This document shows positions 1 to 10,213 of a DNA stretch of 64,000 nt, one piece after another. Positions within the stretch are counted from its first letter, which is position 1. The number at the start of each line of letters is the position of its first letter. The notes beneath the pieces are model-generated. The model ran no database searches. It was not told where the DNA came from and was given only the letters and a program-made list of their open reading frames with translations. The DNA is taken from assembly GCF_900108315.1 (NCBI RefSeq), contig NZ_FNVB01000005.1:124001-188000 (forward strand), written 5' to 3'. Made by a program: the position numbers and the translations under genes. Source of the DNA: Saccharopolyspora kobensis. GTDB lineage: Bacteria > Actinomycetota > Actinomycetes > Mycobacteriales > Pseudonocardiaceae.

Positions 1-1023
<1,023 letters not shown>

Positions 1024-1044
1024 GCGAGTGCAGCGTCTTAAAGC

Positions 1045-1317
1045 TCAGCCACCCGCAACAGCCGGGAGGATGGTCAGGTTGTCGCCGTCGGAGACCTTCG
1101 CCTCCAGGCCACCCGCGAAGCGGACGTCCTCGTCGTTGACGTAGAGGTTGATGAACCGGTGCAGGTTGCCTTCCTTGACCAGCCGGTCCTTCAGGCCGCC
1201 GTAGTTGGTGTCGAGGTCGTTGATGACCTCGGCGACCGTGTTGCCCTCGGCCTGCACGGACTTCTCGCCACCGGTGTGGGTGCGCAGGATGGTGGGGATC
1301 GAAACCTTCACTGCCAT
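1045..1317 (-). CDS. cysO: Sulfur carrier protein CysO (MoaD/ThiS fold)
   Basis: Small beta-grasp sulfur carrier, 90 aa. It ends in LPAVAGG, the diglycine tail that is thiocarboxylated and attacked by CysM-bound intermediate. A hydrophobic core (VSIPTILRTHTGG, LTILPAV) matches the MoaD/ThiS family. The ATG at 1317 is preceded by AGGAGG at ideal spacing, so the longer frame upstream is not used. It sits between mec and cysM. Known in mycobacteria: the CysO-cysteine adduct is released by Mec. Confidence 0.93.
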   Translation of the reverse strand: MAVKVSIPTILRTHTGGEKSVQAEGNTVAEVINDLDTNYGGLKDRLVKEGNLHRFINLYVNDEDVRFAGGLEAKVSDGDNLTILPAVAGG

Positions 1318-1389
1318 GGGAAAACCTCCTGTCCACAGAGGACTATCGTGGGAAACGGGGACGCGGAACACCGGCACGGGGGCCGCGGC

Positions 1390-1854
1390 TCAGTCGCGGT
1401 CGGGGACCTCGTCGCCACCGGTGTGGGCGAACATGTACGACTCGACGACCTCCACCGGCTCCTCGGTGACCTCGCCATCGAGGATCCGGTAGGAGCGCAG
1501 CTCATGGGTCTTCGGGTCCCTGGTGGACACGAGCACGTAGTGCGCGTTGGGCTCCGAGGCGTAGGAGATGTCGGTGCGCGACGGGTAGGCCTCGGTCGAG
1601 GTGTGCGAGTGGTAGATGACCACCGGCTCCTCGTCGTTGGCGTCCATCTCCCGCCACACCTTCAGCTGCTCACCGGAGTCGAACCGGTAGAAGGTGGGCG
1701 AGCGCTCCGCGTTGATCATCTCGACCAGGCGTTCCGGCCGGTCCGACCCTTCCGGACCGGCGATCACACCGCACGCCTCGTCCGGGTGGTCCCGTCGGGC
1801 ATGCGCGACCATCGCATCCACGAGGTCGCGTCGGATCACCAGCACAGCAGCCAT
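1390..1854 (-). CDS. mec: Mec-type JAMM metallopeptidase (CysO-cysteine hydrolase)
   Basis: Zinc peptidase of the M67/JAMM family, 154 aa, expected to cut cysteine from the CysO C-terminus. The full metal and catalytic signature is visible: a glutamate in DEACGVIAG near residue 27 and H-S-H followed by S-x-x-D in YHSHTSTEAYPSRTD. I start it at the ATG at 1854, giving MAAVLVIRRDLVDAM, because upstream codons are not conserved-looking. It is the first gene of the mec-cysO-cysM set and follows the P1 peptidase gene, as in M. tuberculosis Rv1333-Rv1336. Confidence 0.92.
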   Translation of the reverse strand: MAAVLVIRRDLVDAMVAHARRDHPDEACGVIAGPEGSDRPERLVEMINAERSPTFYRFDSGEQLKVWREMDANDEEPVVIYHSHTSTEAYPSRTDISYASEPNAHYVLVSTRDPKTHELRSYRILDGEVTEEPVEVVESYMFAHTGGDEVPDRD

Positions 1855-1947
1855 CCTAATAGGTGGAGCACCGGCCTCCCACGATGTGAAATCGCGGTTA
1901 CCGGCGCGAGTCTTCTCAGTCGTGGGCAAACGCAGCACCACGATGGT

Positions 1948-2976
1948 TCATTCCCGCGCCGAGGGGTAGAGCCAGGTGTACGAAGTCACCTCGTCGACGG
2001 GTTCCGCGGCGAGCATCCCGCGCACGATCGCCCGCGCCACCACGTCGGCGGCAGCCGCGCTGACCTGGTCCAACCGCGCGGACCAGCCCTCCTCCCCCGG
2101 CGCGGGCAGCACAGCCCCGGTGCCGGTGGCCAGCGCGAACATGGTGTCGCCGTCGACCAGCAGGTGGGCGGGCCGCACGGCGCGGGCCAGCGCGTCCTGG
2201 GCGGCCACCGCGAGCCGCCGGCACTCGGCCTTGGACAGCCGCAGGTCGGTGGCGACCACGCCGATCGTGGTGTTGAGCGGGCGGTCGATCGGGCCGTGCC
2301 GACCTGGGCGGGAGCCGAACAGCGGCCGGGCCGCGTCGATCTCGGCCTGCTCGGGCCGCCGCAGACCGGGCGTGGGGATCCACGGCAGGCCGGTGTCCGG
2401 ATCGATGGCCGAGCCCGCGGCGTTGACCGCCACCAGCGCACCGATCGTGGTGCCGTCCGGCAGCACGGTGCTCGCGGTGCCGATGCCGCCCTTGACGCAG
2501 CCCACGACCGCACCGGTACCGGCCCCGACATTGCCCTCCCGCGTCTCGGTGCGCGTGGCGCGCTGGCACGCGCGGTAGCCGAACTCGGCGTCCGGGCGGT
2601 TTCCCCAGTCGTTCATCGGCAGGTCGAAGATCACCGCACTGGGCACCACCGGGACCACGTGCGCCGGGTCGGGGCCGACGCGCACGCCGTGGCCGCGCTC
2701 GCCGAGCCAGCGCATCGCACCGTCGGCGGCGGCCAGCCCGTAGGCGCTGCCACCGGTGAGCACGATGCCGTGGACCTGCTGCACCAGGTGGCTGGGTTCG
2801 AGGACGTCCGTCTCGCGCGTCCCCGGGCCGCCGCCGCGGACGTCGACCGCCGCGCTCGCGCCCTCGGGCACCAGCACCGCGGTCGTCCCGGTCGCCCAGT
2901 GCGGATCGAGCCGCTGCTCGTGCCCGACCAGCACGCCGTCGACGTCGACGAGCGCGTCCCGCTCACCTGCTCCCAT
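1948..2976 (-). CDS. P1 family (DmpA-like) peptidase
   Basis: Self-processing N-terminal-nucleophile hydrolase of the L-aminopeptidase/D-esterase family, 342 aa. Family features visible are TGGSAYGLAAADG near residue 75, the glycine-rich GNVGAGTGAVVG segment and PLNTTIGVVATD, where the precursor is expected to cleave before a threonine. The exact cleavage residue is inferred. No signal peptide is seen. It lies upstream of mec on the same strand, which is the conserved mycobacterial order, but its physiological substrate is unknown. Confidence 0.88.
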   Translation of the reverse strand: MGAGERDALVDVDGVLVGHEQRLDPHWATGTTAVLVPEGASAAVDVRGGGPGTRETDVLEPSHLVQQVHGIVLTGGSAYGLAAADGAMRWLGERGHGVRVGPDPAHVVPVVPSAVIFDLPMNDWGNRPDAEFGYRACQRATRTETREGNVGAGTGAVVGCVKGGIGTASTVLPDGTTIGALVAVNAAGSAIDPDTGLPWIPTPGLRRPEQAEIDAARPLFGSRPGRHGPIDRPLNTTIGVVATDLRLSKAECRRLAVAAQDALARAVRPAHLLVDGDTMFALATGTGAVLPAPGEEGWSARLDQVSAAAADVVARAIVRGMLAAEPVDEVTSYTWLYPSARE

Positions 2977-3046
2977 GCCGCCTCCCGAGGATCGCCGGTG
3001 ACCAACGTTAACGGTGGTGCCGGTGTGGTCCAGGCGGGTTCGATGT

Positions 3047-3090
3047 GCAATTTCAATTGAAATCAGAGGTCTGATTTCAATTGAAATTGC
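3047..3090. repeat. Family A 44-bp double palindrome
   Basis: Perfect 21-bp inverted arms (3047-3067 and 3070-3090) around a 2-base centre. Each arm itself contains the palindrome ATTTCAATTGAAAT. It lies between the P1 peptidase start and the DUF2017 stop, so it could act as a terminator or processing hairpin in the transcript. There is no T-tract. Confidence 0.9.
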
Positions 3091-3097
3091 GTCCGGA

Positions 3098-3661
3098 TCA
3101 GGACATGAGGGCGGTGACCAGGCTGTCCTGGACCCAGGTGAGCCACTGGTAGACGCCCAGGTGCTCGCGGCGCAGATCGTCCTCGGGCAGCTCGTCGGGC
3201 ATGTCCTCGTCCACGTCCAGCGCCGTGCCCAGCGCCAGGCGGACGTCGTTGAGCGCCGTCAGCCAGCCGTCGGCCTGCTCACCGGTCAGCCTCACCCGGC
3301 CGCCGCCGGCCGGGCAGGTGTCCAGCACCAGCTGCGCCGCGCCGGTCTTGGCCTCCAGCAGGGTCGGCTCGTGCAGCGAGCGCATCGCGCCCGCCGCGTC
3401 GGCCTTCTCCTCGTCGGTCTCCCCGGTGATCGGGTCGCGGCGGTAGAAGTCCGGCAGCAGCCGCGCCAGCACCGGGTCCTCGGGCGCCGTCGTCGGGCCG
3501 GTGCGGATGCCGGTCAGCTCGGCGAGCTCGTCGACCGGCGCCTCGTCGGACCGCGCGGTGAGCATGTCCTTGATCTGCCCGACCAGGCCCCGGATGACGG
3601 CCGCTTCCTGCTGCGCCAGCTCGGCCTGCACGTGCCCGTTCTCGCGAGTCCAGCCGTCCAC
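3098..3661 (-). CDS. DUF2017 family protein
   Basis: 187-aa soluble, mostly helical protein of the conserved actinobacterial DUF2017 family (M. tuberculosis Rv1332 position). Segments such as LAQQEAAVIRGLVGQIKDML and LPDFYRRDP are recognisable. GTG start at 3661, directly abutting the clpS stop at 3662, so the two are almost certainly co-translated. No catalytic motif is visible. The constant pairing with ClpS suggests a link to N-end-rule proteolysis, which is inference. Confidence 0.85.
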   Translation of the reverse strand: MDGWTRENGHVQAELAQQEAAVIRGLVGQIKDMLTARSDEAPVDELAELTGIRTGPTTAPEDPVLARLLPDFYRRDPITGETDEEKADAAGAMRSLHEPTLLEAKTGAAQLVLDTCPAGGGRVRLTGEQADGWLTALNDVRLALGTALDVDEDMPDELPEDDLRREHLGVYQWLTWVQDSLVTALMS

Positions 3662-3955
3662 TCAGGAATCCTTCTGCATCGTGGCCCACAGGCCGGCGGC
3701 GTGCAGCTTCGCCACGTCGCCCTCGACCTTCTCCTTGGAACCCGAGGACACCACCGCCCTGCCCTTGTGGTGCACGTCCAGCATGAGCTTCGTCGCGTGG
3801 TCCCGGGTGTAACCGAAGATCTTCTGCAGCACGTACGTGACGTAGGACATGAGGTTGACCGGGTCGTTCCACACCACGGTCACCCACGGCTTGTCCTCGG
3901 TGCCGAGCACATCCGGTTCGAGTTGCGCGCGCTCGATTTCAGCGGGCGAGGTCAT
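3662..3955 (-). CDS. clpS: ClpS adaptor of the Clp protease
   Basis: 97-aa adaptor that delivers N-degron substrates to ClpC/ClpP. The core [20 protein letters not shown], the helix [19 protein letters not shown] and the C-terminal [10 protein letters not shown] hydrophobic stretch are typical. I start at the ATG at 3955 (MTSPAEIE); the upstream in-frame region is arginine-rich and unlike the family. It diverges from pncB, leaving about 150 bp for both promoters. Confidence 0.93.
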   Translation of the reverse strand: MTSPAEIERAQLEPDVLGTEDKPWVTVVWNDPVNLMSYVTYVLQKIFGYTRDHATKLMLDVHHKGRAVVSSGSKEKVEGDVAKLHAAGLWATMQKDS

Positions 3956-4103
3956 GCCCCCATCGTTGCACGCGACCGTCACAGCGGTGTCGACCACGTG
4001 CTCGCCCGCGCGAATGGCGCAACGGCGGAGGCCACCCGGCCGCACGGCGCTTGCGCCGCTCCGGTCGGCGGCAACTGATCGGAGACCACGTAATCTCTGC
4101 TCC

Positions 4104-5399
4104 ATGAGCACCAGCACTGCGCTGCTTACGGATCACTACGAGCTGACGATGCTCTCCAGCGCGCTGCGCGACGGCACCGCGCACCGGCCGTGCACCTTCG
4201 AGGTGTTCACCCGGCGGCTGCCGGACGGCCGGCGCTACGGGGTCACCGGCGGCACCGGGCGGGTGCTCGACGCGATCGAGAACTTCACCTTCGGCGAGGC
4301 CGAGCTTGCGCAGCTCGCCGAGCACCGGGTGGTCGACGAGGAGACCCTGGCGTGGCTGCGCGACTACCGGTTCCAGGGCCAGATCGACGGCTACCCGGAG
4401 GGCGAGCTGTTCTTCCCGGGCTCGCCGCTGCTGACCGTGCGCGGCACCTTCGCCGAGGCCGTGGTGCTGGAGACGCTGGTGCTGTCGATCCTCAACCACG
4501 ACAGCGCGATCGCCGCGGCCGGTGCGCGGATGGTCTCGGCCGCCAACGGCAGGCGGATCATCGAGATGGGCTCGCGGCGCACCCACGAGGAGTCCGCGGT
4601 GGCCTCGGCCCGCGCCGCCTACCTCGCCGGGTTCACCGCCACCTCGAACCTGGAGGCCGGCCGCCGCTACGGGATCCCCACCACGGGCACCGCAGCGCAC
4701 GCCTTCACGCTGCTGCACGACTCCGAGCGCTCGGCGTTCGAATCGCAGATCGCGGCGCTGGGCACCGGCACGACGCTGCTGGTGGACACCTACGACATCA
4801 CCCGCGGCATCGAGCTCGCGGTGGAGGTCGCGGGCCCGGAGCTGGGCGCGGTGCGCATCGACTCCGGTGACGTCGGGGTGCTGGCCCGGCAGGCCCGCGA
4901 GCAGCTCGACGCGCTGGGCGCCAAGAACACCCGGATCGTCGTCTCCGGCGACCTCGACGAGTACGCCATCGCCGCCCTGCGCGCCGAGCCCGTCGACGGC
5001 TACGGCGTCGGAACCTCGCTGGTCACCGGCTCCGGGGCGCCGACGGCGGAGATGGTCTACAAGCTGGTGGAGGTCGAGGGCCGCCCGGTCGCCAAGCGCA
5101 GCTCGCACAAGGAGTCCCGCGGCGGCCGCAAGGCGGCGGTGCGCCGGTACAAGGACACCGGGACGGCGGTGGAGGAGGTCATCTTCCAGACCGCCCCGGG
5201 CGCGTCCGAGCCGGTGCTCGGCCCGCACGACCGGTTCCTGCAGATCCCGCTGATGCGCGACGGCAAGCGCGTCGCGGACCTGCCCACGCTGGAGGACGAC
5301 CGCCAGCGGCTCCGGCACGCGCTGGTCACGCTGCCCTGGGAAGGCCTCAAGCTCTCGCACGGCGAACCGGCCATCCCGACCACCTTCCACACCGCCTGA
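4104..5399 (+). CDS. pncB: Nicotinate phosphoribosyltransferase
   Basis: 431-aa Preiss-Handler enzyme converting nicotinate and PRPP to nicotinate mononucleotide. Family hallmarks: [10 protein letters not shown] at the N-terminus, [32 protein letters not shown], the phosphoribosyl loop [10 protein letters not shown] and the SSHKESRGG segment. The ATG at 4104 is chosen since upstream in-frame codons lie in the clpS promoter region. pncA follows on the same strand, so the two supply successive steps from nicotinamide to NaMN. Confidence 0.94.
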   Translation: MSTSTALLTDHYELTMLSSALRDGTAHRPCTFEVFTRRLPDGRRYGVTGGTGRVLDAIENFTFGEAELAQLAEHRVVDEETLAWLRDYRFQGQIDGYPEGELFFPGSPLLTVRGTFAEAVVLETLVLSILNHDSAIAAAGARMVSAANGRRIIEMGSRRTHEESAVASARAAYLAGFTATSNLEAGRRYGIPTTGTAAHAFTLLHDSERSAFESQIAALGTGTTLLVDTYDITRGIELAVEVAGPELGAVRIDSGDVGVLARQAREQLDALGAKNTRIVVSGDLDEYAIAALRAEPVDGYGVGTSLVTGSGAPTAEMVYKLVEVEGRPVAKRSSHKESRGGRKAAVRRYKDTGTAVEEVIFQTAPGASEPVLGPHDRFLQIPLMRDGKRVADLPTLEDDRQRLRHALVTLPWEGLKLSHGEPAIPTTFHTA

Positions 5400-5424
5400 C
5401 CAACGGTCAGAATGGCGAATGCGG

Positions 5425-5545
5425 ATATCGCCTCGCGGGGCGGGTAGCGGCTCTCCTGCGGGAGTCGCGACTCCCGCCCGGGCTTCGGCTGCGTGACCGG
5501 GCCGTCCTCGCCAGGCGAACGCTGAGAACCCGCGGCGGTGCGAGC
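5425..5545 (-). repeat. Family B structured element, copy 2
   Basis: Most diverged copy, read on the minus strand: GCGGGTTCT near 5537-5529, GGCGAGGACGGCCCGG, and at the far end GCCGCTACCCGCC. It sits between pncB and pncA and again runs opposite to the flanking genes. The central GGAGTCGCGACTCC hairpin at 5461-5474 replaces the GTGCAT hairpin of other copies. Confidence 0.6.
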
Positions 5546-5679
5546 TGCGGAGGTAGGTCGTGCACCTGGCGGCGCACGCCTCCCGACCGGTGCCGGACGC
5601 AGCCACTGCTCACCGCAGGAGGCGGCTGGACCGCGCATCCCGAAGAACTGCTCGACCCGTTGCGAACCGAGGAGCCGTG

Positions 5680-6249
5680 ATGACCAAGGCGCTGATCATC
5701 GTCGACGTGCAGAACGACTTCTGCGAGGGCGGCGCGCTCGCGGTGGCGGGCGGCGCCGACGTGGCCTCGTCGATCTCGCAGTACCTCGCCGGGTTCGACC
5801 ACGACCACGTGGTGGCCACCCGCGACTACCACATCGACCCGGGCGCGCACTTCAGCGACGAGCCGGACTTCGTGCGCACCTGGCCGCGGCACTGCGTCGC
5901 GGGCACGCCCGGCGCGGCGTTCCACCCGGCGCTGGACGTGGGCCCGGTGGAGGCGGTGTTCTCCAAGGGCCAGTACAGCGATGGCTACTCCGGCTTCGAG
6001 GGCATCGACTCCCGCGACCGGCCGCTGCACGACTGGCTCGTCGAGCGCGGCGTGCGCCGGGTCGACGTGGTGGGCATCGCCACCGACCACTGCGTCCGCG
6101 CGACGGCCCTGGACGCGGTGCGCCAGGGCATGGAGACCTCGGTCCTGCTGGAGCTGACGGCCGGGGTGTCCCGCGAGACGGTCGACGCGGCGCTCACCGA
6201 GCTCGACGCAGCGGGCGTGAACCTCATCGGCGAACCCGTCGTCCGGTAG
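5680..6249 (+). CDS. pncA: Nicotinamidase
   Basis: 189-aa cysteine hydrolase deamidating nicotinamide to nicotinate. The catalytic triad is visible: Asp in IIVDVQNDFCEGG, Lys in FSKGQYSDGYSGF and Cys in GIATDHCVRATALDA. A metal-binding DYHIDPGAHF segment is also present. Start at ATG 5680 with GAGGAG upstream; an in-frame GTG directly precedes it. Same strand as pncB. Confidence 0.95.
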   Translation: MTKALIIVDVQNDFCEGGALAVAGGADVASSISQYLAGFDHDHVVATRDYHIDPGAHFSDEPDFVRTWPRHCVAGTPGAAFHPALDVGPVEAVFSKGQYSDGYSGFEGIDSRDRPLHDWLVERGVRRVDVVGIATDHCVRATALDAVRQGMETSVLLELTAGVSRETVDAALTELDAAGVNLIGEPVVR

Positions 6250-6294
6250 TAATTCAGTCGCCTTCCCGCAGTGGGATCGGGAAAGCTCACGCAC

Positions 6295-6678
6295 ATGGTT
6301 TCAGCACTGCAGAACATCGCGATCGACTGCGCCGACGCCTACGGGCTCGCCCGGTTCTGGAGCGAGGTGACCGGCCGTCCGGTGCATCCGGAATCCCAGC
6401 CGGGCGACGAGGAGACCGAGGTGCTGCTGGCGGAGGGGCCGGTGCTGCACTTCAACCAGGTGGCCGAGCCGAAGACGATCAAGAACCGGCTCCACCTGTG
6501 CCTGCGCCCGGAGACCTCGCGGGAGCAGGAGGTGGAGCGACTGCTGGGCATCGGCGCCACTCTGGTCGACGACCGGCGCAACCCCGACGGCTCGGGCTGG
6601 GCGGTGCTCGCCGATCCCGAGGGCAACGAGTTCTGCGTCCTGCGCAGCGCCGCCGAACGGGCCGCGATGGAGTCCTGA
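6295..6678 (+). CDS. VOC (glyoxalase/bleomycin-resistance fold) protein
   Basis: 127-aa vicinal-oxygen-chelate protein with two beta-alpha-beta modules: IAIDCADAYGLARFWSEVTG near the start and ADPEGNEFCVL at the end. This resembles the actinobacterial glyoxalase-like group often fused or linked to regulators. Candidate ligands include H-L and E of the EFCVL strand, but the reaction cannot be inferred. ATG 6295 is preferred over an upstream GTG at 6271, though neither has a strong Shine-Dalgarno. Confidence 0.75.
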   Translation: MVSALQNIAIDCADAYGLARFWSEVTGRPVHPESQPGDEETEVLLAEGPVLHFNQVAEPKTIKNRLHLCLRPETSREQEVERLLGIGATLVDDRRNPDGSGWAVLADPEGNEFCVLRSAAERAAMES

Positions 6679-6766
6679 GCGGCGCCGCTCGGCCTGCACG
6701 CGGAACCATGTCGAGGCCGCTGCCGTCCCAGGCACTGGATTCCTCTGGAACGGAGCACAACGGCGC

Positions 6767-7237
6767 ATGAGCGACCTCTACGAGATATCCATCGACGACA
6801 GGACCGGTGCCACCGTGGGCTGCCGCGTCTACGCGATCAACCCCGACGCGGGGTACTTCCCGAGCTCTGCGGACTTCGCGATGCGGATGCTCGTCGAGTC
6901 GCACGGAGCCTTCTACGCCCCCAGCCGGTTCTGGTCGGACGACGAGACCAAGGAAGAGCTCGAGGAGGTCGGGCGGCTCGACCGGTCCGGGGACGATCCG
7001 GTCGCCTTCTCCGAGCGGCTCGACCGGATCATCAAGTCCTACGAGGTGGGCGAGCCGCACAACCTGCCGCCCTGCTGGGAAACCCCCGACTCCGGGACTT
7101 CCACCAAGGACCACCCCTACGTGGAGTTCGCGCTCTCCGCGCACGACCCCCGCTACGTCGCGCACCTGTCACGCGGCCTGCAGTGGCGGACGACGATCTA
7201 CAGCGACTTCCACGACGGCCCGCTCCTCCGAGCGTGA
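6767..7237 (+). CDS. Hypothetical protein
   Basis: 156-aa acidic, soluble protein of unknown function, not recognised. ATG start and codon use are typical of the genome. It contains an aromatic-rich middle (HGAFYAPSRFWSDDETKEEL) and no signal peptide or membrane segment. It lies between the VOC gene and dinG on the same strand with normal spacing, which does not suggest a role. Confidence 0.6.
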   Translation: MSDLYEISIDDRTGATVGCRVYAINPDAGYFPSSADFAMRMLVESHGAFYAPSRFWSDDETKEELEEVGRLDRSGDDPVAFSERLDRIIKSYEVGEPHNLPPCWETPDSGTSTKDHPYVEFALSAHDPRYVAHLSRGLQWRTTIYSDFHDGPLLRA

Positions 7238-7308
7238 GTCGGCACGTCGCCTCCCGGCATCCGGGGGCATCGGGGCTCGTGGACGGGGGCGCGCGGTAGT
7301 TTCTCAAG

Positions 7309-9474
7309 GTGCCCACCTCTGTCCCGCGATGGTCCGACCCGGTTGCGTTCGAGCCCGACGAAGACGACGTGCTCCCACCGGAGATCGCCGACGACCTGGC
7401 GCGGGCCGGCAAGGCCGCACCGGACGAGCCCGCGCTTCCGATCACCGCCAAGGCCAAGCAGGACATCCCGGATCTGCCGACGCTGCTGAAGGTCGCGATC
7501 GAGGCCGTCGGCGGGGTGCCGCGAGAGGGCCAGGCGCGGATGGCCGAGGCCGTTCAGCACTCCATCGGCACCGGTGAGCACCTGGCCGTGCAGGCCGGGA
7601 CCGGAACCGGGAAGTCGCTGGCCTACCTGGTCCCGGCGATCCGGCACGCCGTCGCCGAGCACACCACGGTCGTCGTGTCCACCGCGACCATCGCACTGCA
7701 GCGCCAGCTGGTCGACCGCGACCTGCCGCGCCTGGCCGACGCGCTCGCCGACGCGCTGGGGCGGCGGCCGACGTTCGCGATCCTCAAGGGCCGCCGCAAC
7801 TACCTGTGCCTGAACCGGGTGCACGGCAACGCCCCGGAGGAGCCCGACGAGGGCGCGCTTTTCGACGCCTTCGCCGCTTCGGCGCTGGAGCGGCAGATCA
7901 AGCGCCTGCAGGAGTGGTCGACCGAGACCGAGACCGGCGACCGCGACGAGCTGGTGCCCGGCGTCACCGACCAGGCCTGGCGGCAGCTGTCGGTCACCGC
8001 AAAGGAATGCCTCGGCGTGCACCGCTGCCCGGTCGGCGTGGACTGCTTCGCCGAACGCGCCCGAGCCGAGGCCGGACGCGCGGACATCGTGGTGACCAAC
8101 CACGCGCTGCTGGCCATCGACGCGCTCGACGACCGCCCGGTGCTTCCGGAGCACGACGTGGTGCTGGTCGACGAGGCCCACGACCTGGTGGACCGGGTGA
8201 CCTCGGCAGCCACCGGCGAGCTCACCGCGACCGCGGTGCGGCTCGCCGCTCGCCGCTGCGGGCGGGCCATCGACGAGGAGACCGCCGATCGGTTGGTCGA
8301 AGCCTCCGAAGGCCTGGACCTCGTGCTGCAGGCCGCGACCCCGGGTCGGCTGGAAGAACTCCCGCAGGACCTCGGCGGTGCCCTGACCGCGGTGCGGGAC
8401 TCGGCCTGGGCCTGCATCAACGCGCTCGGCCCGGAGCGCAAGGAGGACACCGAGGGCAACACGGCGCGCAAGCTCGCGCACGCCATCACCGAGGAGGTCC
8501 ACGACACCGCGGTGCGGCTGCTCGAAGCGTTCGACGACGAGAAGCAGCTCGAAGTCGTGTGGATCGCGGCGGACCCGAACCGGCCGCCGACCATCCGCAT
8601 CGCGCCGATCGGCGTCGGCGGGCTGCTCCGCGAGCGGCTGTTCGGCCAGCGCACCACCGTGCTGACCTCGGCGACGCTGGCGCTCGGCGGCTCGTTCGAC
8701 ACGCTGGCCCGGCAGTGGGGTCTGCCCGCGCAGCAGCGGTCCCAGCCGGTGGCCGGGATGGCCACCGCCAAGGAAGCCCCGTCCGACACCGGCGGGCTGA
8801 AGTGGACCGGCCTGGACGTGGGCTCGCCGTTCGAGCACCAGCGCAGCGGCATCCTCTACATCGCCCGGCACCTGCCGCCGCCGGGCCGCGACGGCCTGCC
8901 GCCGGAGTACCTGGACGAGCTGACCGAGCTGGTGCAGGCGGCGGGCGGCCGCACGCTGGGCCTGTTCTCCTCGATGCGAGCGGCCAAGCAGGCCAGCGAG
9001 GAGCTGCGCAAACGCCTCTCGACGCCGGTGCTGTGCCAGGGCGAGGACACCACGGCGCTGCTGGTCCGCCAGTTCGCCGAAGACCCGGCGACCTCGCTGT
9101 TCGGCACCCTGTCGCTGTGGCAGGGCGTGGACGTGCCGGGCGATTCGCTGCAACTGGTGGTGATGGACCGCATCCCGTTCCCGCGCCCGGACGACCCGCT
9201 CGCCTCGGCCCGCCAGAAAGCGGTGTCCGAGCACGGCGGCAACGGATTCCTCACGGTCGCCGGAACCCACGCAGCGCTCCTGCTCGCCCAAGGCGCGGGC
9301 CGCCTCCTACGCGCACCGAACGACCGAGGCGTGATCGCCGTCCTGGACCCGCGCCTGGCAACGGCCCGCTACGGCGGCTTCCTCCGCTCGTCCCTCCCCC
9401 CGTTCTGGACCACCCACGACCCCAAGGTCGTCCGAGGCGCCCTCAAACGCCTCACCGGCACGGCCACGACCTGA
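7309..9474 (+). CDS. dinG: DinG/XPD-type ATP-dependent DNA helicase
   Basis: 721-aa superfamily 2 helicase. Motif I QAGTGTGKSLAYL (about residue 94), four cysteines for the Fe-S cluster (NYLC, KEC, HRC, VDC, about residues 165-245), motif II DEAH in VLVDEAHDLVDRV, and C-terminal motifs TLSLWQGVDVPGD and GAGRLLR (Q-x-x-GR-like region) are in order. GTG start at 7309. The gene sits near pncB as in M. tuberculosis Rv1329c-Rv1330c. Likely unwinds damaged or structured DNA. Confidence 0.9.
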   Translation: MPTSVPRWSDPVAFEPDEDDVLPPEIADDLARAGKAAPDEPALPITAKAKQDIPDLPTLLKVAIEAVGGVPREGQARMAEAVQHSIGTGEHLAVQAGTGTGKSLAYLVPAIRHAVAEHTTVVVSTATIALQRQLVDRDLPRLADALADALGRRPTFAILKGRRNYLCLNRVHGNAPEEPDEGALFDAFAASALERQIKRLQEWSTETETGDRDELVPGVTDQAWRQLSVTAKECLGVHRCPVGVDCFAERARAEAGRADIVVTNHALLAIDALDDRPVLPEHDVVLVDEAHDLVDRVTSAATGELTATAVRLAARRCGRAIDEETADRLVEASEGLDLVLQAATPGRLEELPQDLGGALTAVRDSAWACINALGPERKEDTEGNTARKLAHAITEEVHDTAVRLLEAFDDEKQLEVVWIAADPNRPPTIRIAPIGVGGLLRERLFGQRTTVLTSATLALGGSFDTLARQWGLPAQQRSQPVAGMATAKEAPSDTGGLKWTGLDVGSPFEHQRSGILYIARHLPPPGRDGLPPEYLDELTELVQAAGGRTLGLFSSMRAAKQASEELRKRLSTPVLCQGEDTTALLVRQFAEDPATSLFGTLSLWQGVDVPGDSLQLVVMDRIPFPRPDDPLASARQKAVSEHGGNGFLTVAGTHAALLLAQGAGRLLRAPNDRGVIAVLDPRLATARYGGFLRSSLPPFWTTHDPKVVRGALKRLTGTATT

Positions 9475-9517
9475 CACCGCACCCTCCTCCGTCGGTGCTC
9501 CTCCCGCAGGCGACGAC

Positions 9518-9656
9518 GCAATTTCAATTGAAATTGAACCTTAGATTTCAATTGAAATTGCGGACCGTCGGCGTGTCGGGCACCGACACGCCGACACCTA
9601 CGGACGACCTCCGCAATTTCAATGGAAATTCGATGTGTGATTTCCATTGAAATTGC
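9518..9656. repeat. Composite family A repeat: two 44-bp palindromes flanking a GC hairpin
   Basis: Two family A palindromes, 9518-9561 and 9613-9656, enclose a 13-bp perfect GC-rich hairpin (9567-9579 with 9583-9595, loop GCA). In the second palindrome both halves carry matching changes (CAATGGAAAT on the left, ATTTCCATTG on the right), so pairing between the arms is kept. The same composite occurs at 59909-60051. Confidence 0.88.
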
Positions 9657-9681
9657 GGAAGTTCACGCCGACGACAGCATC

Positions 9682-9900
9682 CCCGGGTGTGTCGATCCCC
9701 AGGTCTCGCCACCCCCGGTTTCGCGTTCCTCAAGTCTCGCCGTCCCCAGGTCTTGCGTTCCTCAAGTCTCGCCGTCCCAGGTCTCGCCGCCCCCGGTCTC
9801 GCGATCCTCAAGTCTCGCCGCCCCAGGTCTTGCGTTCCGCAGGTCTTGCGTTCCGCTGAGGTGTCTCGATCCCCAGGTCTCTCGATCCCGGGTGTTGCGC
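9682..9900. repeat. Degenerate tandem array of about 15 bp units
   Basis: About fourteen imperfect units resembling CCCCAGGTCTCGCGT or CCTCAAGTCTCGCCG in head-to-tail order. Because the unit is close to 15 bp, several frames stay open on both strands and read as five-residue repeats. These open frames are probably artefacts of the array. No protein domain is recognised. Confidence 0.75.
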
Positions 9901-10213
9901 ATGCGGGCCGCCGCGAGGCCACCTGTGAGGTCGGGTCGCGGGTACCGCAGCCCTTCTCCGCGTGCAGCGGAGTGACGGACGACTCTTCGCGGAGTTGTGG
10001 GTCTTGTGGGTGGTCGACAACTCGGCGTTGGGCTTTCTGTTCCGGGCGGGGTGCCGGGTAGGTTGGTGCAGTCGCGCCGATCGGGCCGCAGTGGCGCTGC
10101 CCGTCCCTGGTCACGGGGCTGCAAGCGGACGACGGGGTTCGGGTCGGCCGCGGCCTTGCGCCCGGTGTCGGCGCTCGTCGGCGAATGTTGTCGATCAACT
10201 GCTAGGAGACGTC
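9901..10213. other. Leader region of the bioY operon
   Basis: No convincing gene in these 313 bases, which precede bioY. The final AGGAG at 10204 is the bioY ribosome binding site. A short GTTG-N5-CAAC dyad at 10187-10199 might be an operator, but it is too short to rely on. Confidence 0.4.

Noticed and set aside
10187..10199. GTTG-N5-CAAC dyad before bioY as a biotin operator
   Set aside because: Only four paired bases per arm and no adjacent regulator; not distinguishable from chance.
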